From: DASCNA01 sp036011305
GTDB taxonomy: Bacteria; Verrucomicrobiota; Lentisphaeria; Victivallales; GWF2-38-69
Assembly (NCBI GenBank): GCA_036011305.1
Contig: DASCNA010000194.1
Coordinates: 1-17,492, forward strand
Reading direction: 5' to 3'
Length of the DNA: 17,492 nt
Under the pieces are notes generated by a model. That model saw nothing but the letters and a program-made list of their open reading frames with translations. It ran no database searches and had not been told where the DNA came from. Numbering within the stretch: position 1 is the stretch's first letter; every line of letters begins with the position of its first letter. The position numbers and the translations under genes were made by a program. Positions 6,773-14,104 of the stretch are shown here, in pieces.

Positions 6773-8227
6773 CTATTTCATATAAGCTTTTAACTTTGGT
6801 ACAAATATAAACATAACAATACAAATTATAAAAGCACCAACACCAAGTTTAAGAAATAAGTTTGAATAAATATGAATAGAGATAGATGGGTCCATATGCT
6901 CACCTTTTGGCACACTGGCAATAGCAGCAACAAATCCACCTAATGACATTGCTACAGCAGATCCCATAAACCATGCCCCCATCATGAATCCCATGACCTT
7001 CTGGGGAACAAGCTTAGTTACCATAGCAAGTCCTAAACCGGAAATCAATAATTCTCCAATACTCTGAAAACCATAAACTACTACAAGCCAGTTTCCTGAT
7101 ATTACAGATTGTCCTGGAATAATATATTTAAGAGCAAATGGAATAGTTAAAAATCCTAGAGAGCATAGCAACATCCCGAAAGCAAATTTACCAGGCATAG
7201 AAAAATCTTTCCCTTTCTTCCCTAGCTTTCCATACATAAGAGCCAGTATAGGACTGCCGATTACAATCCAGAATGGATTTAAAGACTGAAATGAAGGTCC
7301 TGGAATTGTCAAACCAAATACAACATGATTAGTATTTCTGATAGCAAAAAGATTCAATGACGTCGGCATTTGCTGATACAGAACAAAGAAAACAATAGCT
7401 TCAACAATTAAAACGAAACAGACGATATAATTATTTCTCTCTTTTGTATTATTTGCAGTAAAAATAAATTTAAAAAGTATACCGAAAGTGACAATCAAGG
7501 CAATCCCTAGCAGAACATTTGTAACGATTAGGTGAGTTAACAACCAAGAGCATAACCAAGCCATCAGAATCAACCCGATTAAAACCAAAACAAGACTTGT
7601 TTTTTTAACAGGTTTGAAGTCCGGCTCTGAACCGACTTCTTTAATTAATCTACCGCAAGTAAAGTAGGAAATAACAGCCAAAACTAAACCTGCTGAACAT
7701 GCAATAAAAGCTGAACCAAAACCATATTTAGCAGCCAAAATAGGACATAAAATCTGTGACATAAAAGAGCCAATATTAATTGACATATAGTAAATAGTAA
7801 AAGCTCCGTCTACTCTATGATCACCAGGATGATATAATTTAGATACAAGACTTGATGGATTTGCTTTAAACATCATATTACCGGCGACAATTAGTCCTAA
7901 AGCATAAAAAATTGTTACCTGGGGGTGATATGATAGAAGTCCATATCCAATTGCAAGCACAATTGCACCAATAAGCATTGTCCTTTTCGTGCCTAAGACT
8001 TTATCTCCGACATAACCACCTATACTTATAAAAGCATATACCATAGCAGCAAACGAACCAAACGTTATATTTGCTATTGCATCTGAAAACCCTAAATGCT
8101 TAATAAAGAAAATTACTATTAAAGCCTGCATTCCGTAATAACCGAAACGCTCCCACATTTCAATAAAGAAAATTAATGAAAAAGGTTTTCCAGGGTTTTC
8201 AACACCCTGATGTTCTAAATGATCCAT
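6773..8227 (-). CDS. POT/PTR-family proton-coupled peptide transporter
   Basis: Inner-membrane symporter of 484 residues, the normal length for bacterial POT proteins, importing di- and tripeptides with protons. The family signature ExxERFxYYG is complete in the first helix: E23-M-W-E26-R27-F-G-Y-Y-G32, the residues that couple proton and peptide binding. About 14 hydrophobic segments follow, with a charged loop near residues 195-210. The F-K-A-N-P-S-S-L segment (about 120-127) and the Y-Y-M-S-I-N-I-G segment (about 146-153) match the second POT signature region. The start has GAGGAG at 8238-8233, five bases before the ATG. It lies 231 bases downstream of the sigma54-type response regulator on the same strand and ends at its own terminator. 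Regulation by that two-component system is likely from position, not proven. Confidence 0.93.
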   Translation of the reverse strand: MDHLEHQGVENPGKPFSLIFFIEMWERFGYYGMQALIVIFFIKHLGFSDAIANITFGSFAAMVYAFISIGGYVGDKVLGTKRTMLIGAIVLAIGYGLLSYHPQVTIFYALGLIVAGNMMFKANPSSLVSKLYHPGDHRVDGAFTIYYMSINIGSFMSQILCPILAAKYGFGSAFIACSAGLVLAVISYFTCGRLIKEVGSEPDFKPVKKTSLVLVLIGLILMAWLCSWLLTHLIVTNVLLGIALIVTFGILFKFIFTANNTKERNNYIVCFVLIVEAIVFFVLYQQMPTSLNLFAIRNTNHVVFGLTIPGPSFQSLNPFWIVIGSPILALMYGKLGKKGKDFSMPGKFAFGMLLCSLGFLTIPFALKYIIPGQSVISGNWLVVVYGFQSIGELLISGLGLAMVTKLVPQKVMGFMMGAWFMGSAVAMSLGGFVAAIASVPKGEHMDPSISIHIYSNLFLKLGVGAFIICIVMFIFVPKLKAYMK

Positions 8228-8289
8228 AAAAACTCCTCACCAAGATTTTATTTTGTTTAATGAATTTGAAACAATAGGTTTATTGTATT

Positions 8290-8303
8290 GTTATAATGAT
8301 AAC
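8290..8303. promoter_or_regulatory. Small palindrome upstream of the peptide transporter
   Basis: GTTAT at 8290-8294 and ATAAC at 8299-8303 form a perfect 5-bp inverted repeat with a 4-base centre, 63 bases upstream of the transporter ATG. The AT-rich surroundings also contain minus-strand hexamers resembling -35 TTGATT and -10 TATCAT. It could be an operator or chance. Confidence 0.25.
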
Positions 8304-8341
8304 ACTATTACATTCATAATCAAACGTTAAAAAAACAATTA

Positions 8342-8430
8342 TTACAAATTAGTGAATTTCATTTTACAAATAACAGTAGTCCCTTTTTCCGCCATTTGTA
8401 AACCACAATACATTTAATACCATTGTAAAA
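8342..8430. promoter_or_regulatory. Cluster of TTTACAAAT-type sites between response regulator and transporter
   Basis: Four copies of one short motif occur in 89 bases: TTACAAAT (8342-8349), TTTACAAAT (8363-8371), its exact inverse ATTTGTAAA (8394-8402) and a near copy ATTGTAAAA (8422-8430). Centre spacings are about 21, 31 and 28 bases; the first two are near whole helical turns. NtrC-family regulators bind inverted repeats upstream of target promoters, so these could be binding sites of the neighbouring regulator. The background is AT-rich, so chance copies are possible. Confidence 0.4.
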
Positions 8431-8439
8431 CGATAAACT

Positions 8440-8455
8440 AATGCGTCAAGGCATT
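8440..8455 (-). terminator. Possible weak terminator after the response regulator gene
   Basis: On the minus strand AATGC and GCATT form a 5-bp stem around a 6-base loop, starting 3 bases after the response regulator stop codon. The sequence that follows is only moderately U-rich. It may attenuate read-through into the transporter region, but is too short to be sure. Confidence 0.25.
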
Positions 8456-8458
8456 TAA

Positions 8459-9832
8459 TCAAACATGAATATCATATTTTTTTAACCTTCTTGTCAATGC
8501 CAGTCTATCTATTCCTAAAAGTTTAGCAGCTTTTGTCTGATTATTTTCAGATTGTACTAAAGCCTCTTTGATCAAATATATTTCGTTATTCTGCAGGTTT
8601 AAATCATCAACCATTGAAATATCCGAAGTTTTCTGCTCACTAGCAATCATGTCCTCAATACATTTTATTGAATTATCTTTAGAAATAATAATTGCTCTTT
8701 CCACTAAATTTTTAAGTTCTCTAACATTTCCTGGAAAATCATAATTTTTCAAAATACTAACAGTTCTTTTTAATATTACAGGTTCAGGTTTATTAAGTTT
8801 TTTTGAAAAAGTTTCGGAAAAATACCTTAATAAAAGTTCTATATCTTCTATCCTTTCTCTTAAAGCTGGTATTTGTATTACCAATGTTTCCAACCGATGT
8901 AATAAATCCAGTCTAAATTCATTATTTTCAACTGCTTTCTTAATATCTCTATTAGTTGCACAGATGATTCTGCAGTTAAAGTTAATTATTTTACTATCAC
9001 CAACTCTTTTTATCTTCTGCTCTTCAATTGCCCTCAACAATTTTCCCTGCATTTCAATTGACATCTCTGCTACTTCATCTAGAAACAGAGTTCCCCCATC
9101 AGCCAGTTCAAAATATCCTTTTTTATTTTCATGAGCTCCAGTAAAAGCCCCTTTTTTATGCCCAAAAAATTCACTTTCTAATAAATTAGCAGGTATTGCG
9201 GCACAGTTTACTACACAAAAATTTTCTTCTTTACGATCACTGGCATGATGTATTATTCTTGCAATTATCTCTTTTCCCGTACCGCTTTCGCCTGTTATCA
9301 TTACATTTGCCATACTATGCTCAGCAGCAACCATGGCAAGCTCATGTATTTTAACAATTTCTGCACTTTGCCCAATAAAGTTTTTCTCTATGCGTTTTTC
9401 AAGTTCACTTGAAATTAGAGAGATTTTATCTTTGGAGCGTTTAAGAATATGCTCCAATTCAAGATATTTACTCGTTCTTTCTATAGCTATTTGAAGTTTT
9501 TCATTTGAAAATGGTTTCTGCAAAAAATCAATTGCACCGTTGCGCATAGCATCAATCACAGTACTCATATCACCATGACCGGTCATGATAATCACTTCTA
9601 TATTATTAAATTCTTTCTTTACCTTTTTAAGAATATCAATACCAGATATACCTGGAAGTTTAACATCAAGAATTATTAAATCAATATTATATAATTTCAA
9701 TGTTTTATACGCTTCAACTTCATTAAATGCAGTATAAACATTGAAGTTTTTTCTTTCTAAAAATTCCTGTAACTCCTCTGCAAAATCAACTTCATCATCG
9801 ACAATTAATAATTGCAGTAAATTTTTATCCAT
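8459..9832 (-). CDS. Sigma54-dependent response regulator, NtrC/AtoC family
   Basis: Cytoplasmic transcription activator of 457 residues with three complete domains. Receiver (about 6-120): acidic Asp12 and Asp13, phosphoacceptor Asp56, switch Thr84 and Lys106. AAA+ domain (about 153-380): Walker A G-E-S-G-T-G-K-E (181-188), sigma54-contacting loop G-A-F-T-G-A (228-233), Walker B L-F-L-D-E (249-253), arginine fingers near R307/R313, and sensor II N-V-R-E-L (369-373). Fis-type helix-turn-helix (about 416-455). Nothing essential is missing, so it should open sigma54 promoters when phosphorylated. GGAG at 9844-9841 supports the ATG. It follows the histidine kinase gene after 52 bases, almost certainly its partner and in one operon. 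The peptide transporter next downstream is the best candidate target. Confidence 0.95.
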   Translation of the reverse strand: MDKNLLQLLIVDDEVDFAEELQEFLERKNFNVYTAFNEVEAYKTLKLYNIDLIILDVKLPGISGIDILKKVKKEFNNIEVIIMTGHGDMSTVIDAMRNGAIDFLQKPFSNEKLQIAIERTSKYLELEHILKRSKDKISLISSELEKRIEKNFIGQSAEIVKIHELAMVAAEHSMANVMITGESGTGKEIIARIIHHASDRKEENFCVVNCAAIPANLLESEFFGHKKGAFTGAHENKKGYFELADGGTLFLDEVAEMSIEMQGKLLRAIEEQKIKRVGDSKIINFNCRIICATNRDIKKAVENNEFRLDLLHRLETLVIQIPALRERIEDIELLLRYFSETFSKKLNKPEPVILKRTVSILKNYDFPGNVRELKNLVERAIIISKDNSIKCIEDMIASEQKTSDISMVDDLNLQNNEIYLIKEALVQSENNQTKAAKLLGIDRLALTRRLKKYDIHV

Positions 9833-9884
9833 AAATTAATCTCCAAAATTATAAACATTATTTTTTTCAGGTCAAATCTAAATA

Positions 9885-12437
9885 TTATGATCTAAGTAGT
9901 TCAGGAACAGAAACAGTAACCAATGTCCATTCACTCTCAACAGATTTAAACATAATATCTCCACCCATATCTTTAATTATTCCATAAGAAATAGAAAGTC
10001 CAAGCCCGGTTCCCTCTCCAGGATTCTTGGTCGTGTAAAACGGTTCCATAATCTTATTACACAAATCTTCATTCATACCGATACCATTATCTTTGACATA
10101 TACAAAAATAGAGTGTTCAGATTTTTCTACCTTAATATCTATTGTCGATTTATAACCTTTAGATTTTATCGTTTTTGCTTTTTCCACAGCATATTTTGCA
10201 TTGGATAACAAATTAAGTATTACCTGTTCAAATTTATAGATATCTCCATTAGCATTCAATCTCTTATATTTATTATTAAAAGTAAGTGTAATTCCATGAT
10301 GGATATATTGCTGATTCACTAAAGATATAGCATTAGTAATACTTTCAATAATGTTAAAAGATACATTTCCATAAACTTTATTTGACTGTTCTCGTGAAAA
10401 TACCCTAATATGGTTAATAATATTTGCTATCCGATCAACACTACTTAAAACTTTATTGGTTTTTTTTAGTAAATATTCATTATCAATTTCATTGTTTTTC
10501 TGCTCAGTTGCCAAAAGCATATTTTTCATAACAAATGAAATAGTGCTTAGAGGCTGATTTATTTCATGAGCCATCCCTGCTGCCATTTCACCTAAAGCAG
10601 CAAGTTTTCCGGAATGTGTTAACTGAGCCTGTTTCACCGCTAGTTCATTTGACCTTTCAACTACAAGTTCTTCCAAATGAGTCCTGTGTTTATCAAGTTC
10701 TATTTCTGCCAGTTTTTTCTCAGTAATATCTCTACTTACACCTCTGTAACCTGATACAACACCATTTTCATCACAAATTACAACTCCGCTGGTCAGTAAG
10801 CAGACTGATTCATTATTTTTATTTTTACACCAGCTTTCATGATCTATATCAGTAATAACAGAAATAAAAGGATCCGATACATCAATCACGTCATCCACTT
10901 TTACTGTAGAACTCTTACTTTCTTCGAGTCCATTAGAAATAGAGGGCGACTTATCAGTCAGCAATTTTAATTTTCCGTTTTTATTTAAGTAAAAATCAAA
11001 AGGAGTTCTACCTATCATTTCTTCAGGGGAATACCCTAATATTTCCTGAACTCTTCCTGAAACGTAAGTATACTTATAATCCTTGTCTGTTTCCCAAATC
11101 CAGTCAGAAACACTCTCAGCGATATCTTTAAATCTCTTTCTGTTTTGTTTCAGTTCAGATTCTATTTCATTTCTTTTATCAATCATTCTATTAGCGGAAT
11201 GAGCTAATATTTCAAATTCTTTAAAATCAATTTCAGAAGATTTAATTTTAATTGATTCAACTGAAGCTTTTTCAAAAAACTCATAAAAAGCATCAAAACT
11301 TTTTCTGGCTTTAATAGCTATAAAACTGGCAATAAAAAATGTAACAATAATAAATACGACTAATAGTATAATTATTTTAATTATATGAAATAAAGTGTCA
11401 ATTTCTAATTCTGTTCGTTTGGCCGCAACATGCTTTTCAAGATCTTCAAGAAATACACCTGCGCCTACCAGCCACTGCCAATCTTTAAAACCCTTGATAT
11501 AAGATATTTTTTCATAGTACTGCCCCTCATCAGCTTTCATAGCTGGATAATATATGTACCCTCCTCCGCGTTTAATAATATCTTTTGCTCTGGCCATAAA
11601 AAGTTTATCGACTTTAGAGTGTCCTAACTTCTTCCTATTTTTATTAAATCTGACCAACTTCCCATCGTGAATCAGTGGTCTACCGTTAAACTTATCAATA
11701 AAAAAGTACTGATTATTTCCAAATTTAATTTTACCTACCCATCCCAAAACTTCACGTTTTACCTGCCTTGTTACATAATCAACGTGTTCTCCAATTCCAA
11801 TATACCAATCATAAGGGCTAAACATTCTTATATAACCTGTTTTATAGAAAGTTTCACCCCTTCCGTCTTTATCATTATTCTCGACAGTAACATCCCAGAA
11901 ATAGCTGTTAAAATTACTTATTTTATTTTTATTTTTCTTAATAATTCGACTTATAATAGAAGATTCTTCAAAATATAATTTTTTCTGGAGTTTTTTGTTT
12001 TTCAATTCAGGAGTCATTAAAGCTCTACCATCTTTATCGAAAACATATAAGTAGTAGCTACTATCATTTGAATCCAGATCTTTTAATTCCCTAAACAGGA
12101 TTCTCTTAATCTCAATATCTGTTTTAAATCCTTTGTATTTATTATATATTCTCTGAACGGCATTAAATATAATATCAGTCTTCATTGATATCATATTTCT
12201 GGTTTCCAGTTCTGCCATATTTCTTCTGTATTCTATGTAGCTAATTATTCTATAAACTTCATTTCTGATGTTTGTTTTTTGCCTCGTTAAAAAATCTTCT
12301 CTTAATTTTTTAGCCTCTTTTTCGAAACCTGTATATTCCTGATATATGATTAAACTGTCAAGTAATACAATAACAAGCACAATTACTACCACCATATGGA
12401 ATATAAAAGTTTTTGTAATACTGTATTTTTTTAACAT
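9885..12437 (-). CDS. dCache-PAS sensor histidine kinase
   Basis: Membrane sensor kinase of 850 residues. TM1 is at about 11-32 and TM2 at about 350-373. The periplasmic region between them has two Cache-type halves, each ending in a W-x-(I/L)-(G/V)-x-G motif (W-Y-I-G-I-G at 211-216; W-L-V-G-A-G at 322-327), the pattern of dCache_2 domains that bind small carboxylates, amino acids or similar ligands. A linker leads to a PAS domain (about 435-570) ending in R-G-V-S-R-D-I-T-E-K-K. A coiled stretch and HisKA domain follow, with phosphoacceptor His624 in G-M-A-H-E-I-N-Q-P-L. The ATPase domain has N-box Asn742/Asn746, G1 D-N-G-I-G-M (783-788) and G2 G-E-G-T-G-L-G-L-S (808-816). The class resembles DctB/ZraS-type kinases that pair with NtrC-type regulators, as found just downstream. 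No clear ribosome site precedes the ATG at 12437. Confidence 0.94.
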   Translation of the reverse strand: MLKKYSITKTFIFHMVVVIVLVIVLLDSLIIYQEYTGFEKEAKKLREDFLTRQKTNIRNEVYRIISYIEYRRNMAELETRNMISMKTDIIFNAVQRIYNKYKGFKTDIEIKRILFRELKDLDSNDSSYYLYVFDKDGRALMTPELKNKKLQKKLYFEESSIISRIIKKNKNKISNFNSYFWDVTVENNDKDGRGETFYKTGYIRMFSPYDWYIGIGEHVDYVTRQVKREVLGWVGKIKFGNNQYFFIDKFNGRPLIHDGKLVRFNKNRKKLGHSKVDKLFMARAKDIIKRGGGYIYYPAMKADEGQYYEKISYIKGFKDWQWLVGAGVFLEDLEKHVAAKRTELEIDTLFHIIKIIILLVVFIIVTFFIASFIAIKARKSFDAFYEFFEKASVESIKIKSSEIDFKEFEILAHSANRMIDKRNEIESELKQNRKRFKDIAESVSDWIWETDKDYKYTYVSGRVQEILGYSPEEMIGRTPFDFYLNKNGKLKLLTDKSPSISNGLEESKSSTVKVDDVIDVSDPFISVITDIDHESWCKNKNNESVCLLTSGVVICDENGVVSGYRGVSRDITEKKLAEIELDKHRTHLEELVVERSNELAVKQAQLTHSGKLAALGEMAAGMAHEINQPLSTISFVMKNMLLATEQKNNEIDNEYLLKKTNKVLSSVDRIANIINHIRVFSREQSNKVYGNVSFNIIESITNAISLVNQQYIHHGITLTFNNKYKRLNANGDIYKFEQVILNLLSNAKYAVEKAKTIKSKGYKSTIDIKVEKSEHSIFVYVKDNGIGMNEDLCNKIMEPFYTTKNPGEGTGLGLSISYGIIKDMGGDIMFKSVESEWTLVTVSVPELLRS

Positions 12438-12526
12438 AATTTATGCTGAATAAATTAAATATTATTTTAAAGTATTGAAAAACAGGAATTGAGTGCAATT
12501 TACTTCTTATATTTTGTTCTTCTTTC

Positions 12527-12555
12527 AGTATAACCAACATATTATCAAGACGCAA
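12527..12555 (-). promoter_or_regulatory. Predicted sigma70-type promoter of the kinase/regulator operon
   Basis: On the minus strand TTGCGT (12555-12550) and TATACT (12532-12527) are separated by exactly 17 bases, predicting a start near 12520 and a leader of about 80 bases. The -10 matches five of six consensus bases; the -35 has only the TTG. A perfect 8-bp inverted repeat (AGTGCAAT at 12492-12499, ATTGCACT at 12564-12571) brackets it. Confidence 0.5.
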
Positions 12556-12603
12556 TACATATTATTGCACTTCAGTTCACTTGCCCGTATATCTGCTGAT
12601 TCG

Positions 12604-12624
12604 TAACGATAATTTTTATCGTTA
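12604..12624. promoter_or_regulatory. Perfect 9-bp palindrome between kinase and larC
   Basis: TAACGATAA at 12604-12612 and TTATCGTTA at 12616-12624 form a perfect inverted repeat around TTT. It lies just upstream of a TATAAT at 12647-12652, so if that is the larC -10 the palindrome covers about -55 to -35, a usual place for an activator or operator site. It does not look like a terminator, since both flanking genes start here. Confidence 0.5.
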
Positions 12625-12646
12625 TAAATTTAATTTTCGTCCAGTC

Positions 12647-12679
12647 TATAATTAATAATTGATCATTAGTAATAATGAT
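12647..12679 (+). promoter_or_regulatory. Putative larC promoter and start-region inverted repeat
   Basis: A consensus TATAAT at 12647-12652 predicts transcription from about 12659. No good -35 is present, which suggests activator dependence. A second perfect repeat follows: ATCATTA at 12662-12668 and TAATGAT at 12673-12679 with a 4-base centre. It may be a repressor site or the first hairpin of the leader. It overlaps the upstream candidate ATG at 12675, favouring the downstream start of larC. Confidence 0.38.
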
Positions 12680-12734
12680 TTATATTAGCAATACAAATAA
12701 GTTTAAATCGATAACTTTAACTGAAAGCCTGAAT

Positions 12735-13952
12735 ATGAATTCCATATTATATATAGAGCCTAATTCCGGAATAGCCGGTGACATGTTTGCCAGTGCTGTC
12801 ATTGATTTAATTCCAAATAAAACTCTCTTGTTTAATGCGCTTAACAGCCTTTCTATCAATAATGATTTTGAAATAAAAATAGAAAAAACAATTAGAAACG
12901 GTATTACAGCCAATATTTTTAAAGTCATTACAGAAAATAAAACTTTGCATGGAAGAACATTCTGTGATATTCAAAAAATTATAAACAGCGCTTCTGGCAT
13001 GACTAACAATGCTAAAATATTAGCTGTCAATATTTTTAAGAGACTGGCTAAAGCTGAAGCTAAAGTACACAACGCCCAAATTAAAACTGTTCATTTTCAT
13101 GAAGTTGGAGCTATCGATGCCATAATTGATATTTGTACTGCTAGTATAGCAATTGACATTCTTAAACCCGATAAGATAGTCTCTCTTCCTACAGTTCTTG
13201 GTAATGGAACAATCAATAGTGCTCACGGTATAATTCCAATACCTTCTCCTGCAACTCTTGCAATATTAGAAAATTATCCTGTAAAACATTCACAAATACC
13301 TTATGAGCTAACCACACCGACAGGTGCTGCTATTCTTACGGAGATCACAGATGAGTGGGGCAGTAATTTTGAAGGAATCTGTAATAAAATTGGATATGGT
13401 GCAGGAACCAGAGTTCTGCAGGAAACAGCTAACTTACTCAGAATATCAACCTATGAAACTAACCTACAGAGCTTTAAGGACAAAGACAGTGATATTGCAG
13501 TAATTGAGTGCAATATTGATGATATGCCTGGAGAGCAACTCTCTTTTTTGGGTCCTGAACTTCTAAAAAATAATGTTCTTGATTATTCAGTAATACCCGC
13601 GACTATGAAAAAAAACAGGCATGGATTTATTTTACAGATATTGTGCAAACCGACACATATAAGCAAAATATCCGAATTGATTCTAAACAGCACAACGACT
13701 TTAGGAGTTAGACATAGAATAGAAAACAGATACTGTCTTGAACGTACTATAAAAAAAATAAATACCTGCTATGGCACTATTAATGTTAAATTCGCTTTTA
13801 ACGCTACTGGAGAATTGGTAAAATACAAAGCTGAACAGGATGATATTGTCAATATTTCAAAAAAAACATCTGACAATTATATAGAAATAAATAAAAAAAT
13901 TGACAATGAAATCAAAAACCTTATTCTCCATTCAAACATTAAAGTTTTATAA
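12735..13952 (+). CDS. larC: LarC, nickel insertion protein of nickel-pincer cofactor synthesis
   Basis: Cytoplasmic enzyme of 405 residues that inserts nickel into pyridinium-3,5-bisthiocarboxylate mononucleotide in a CTP-dependent reaction, the last step of making the LarA-type nickel-pincer cofactor. Family marks: N-terminal S-G-I-A-G-D-M, H-F-H-E-V-G-A (120-126), the H-G-I-I-P-I-P-S-P-A segment, E-L-T-T-P-T-G-A-A (191-199), G-Y-G-A-G, and the C-terminal domain with C-N-I-D-D-M-P-G-E (259-267), the putative CTP-binding half. Both halves are in one frame, whereas in Lactobacillus plantarum they are joined by a programmed frameshift. An in-frame ATG at 12675 would add 20 residues, but it lies in a palindrome, lacks a ribosome site and precedes the conserved first strand; ATG 12735 is preferred. 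No larA, larB or larE is seen in the window, so its partners are elsewhere. Confidence 0.9.
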   Translation: MNSILYIEPNSGIAGDMFASAVIDLIPNKTLLFNALNSLSINNDFEIKIEKTIRNGITANIFKVITENKTLHGRTFCDIQKIINSASGMTNNAKILAVNIFKRLAKAEAKVHNAQIKTVHFHEVGAIDAIIDICTASIAIDILKPDKIVSLPTVLGNGTINSAHGIIPIPSPATLAILENYPVKHSQIPYELTTPTGAAILTEITDEWGSNFEGICNKIGYGAGTRVLQETANLLRISTYETNLQSFKDKDSDIAVIECNIDDMPGEQLSFLGPELLKNNVLDYSVIPATMKKNRHGFILQILCKPTHISKISELILNSTTTLGVRHRIENRYCLERTIKKINTCYGTINVKFAFNATGELVKYKAEQDDIVNISKKTSDNYIEINKKIDNEIKNLILHSNIKVL

Positions 13953-14104
13953 TTTTTACTTTCATTATAGCGAAATCAGATATTGTTGATTATACTCCCC
14001 TTGTTTATAATTAAAATATAATTGTATTTACATCTTCGGATCACTTTCTTGATTAACTAAGACAAGGAAAAATAATTATACAAAATTACCAATAGGATTA
14101 ATAT

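Noticed and set aside
8390..8405. Sigma54 promoter for the peptide transporter (minus strand GG at 8404-8403, GC at 8392-8391)
   Set aside because: Spacing fits, but only the core dinucleotides match, it overlaps the repeated motif and lies about 160 bases from the gene; kept only as a hypothesis.
12675..12734. ATG start at 12675 for larC
   Set aside because: It falls inside an inverted repeat, lacks a ribosome site and adds 20 residues not typical of LarC.
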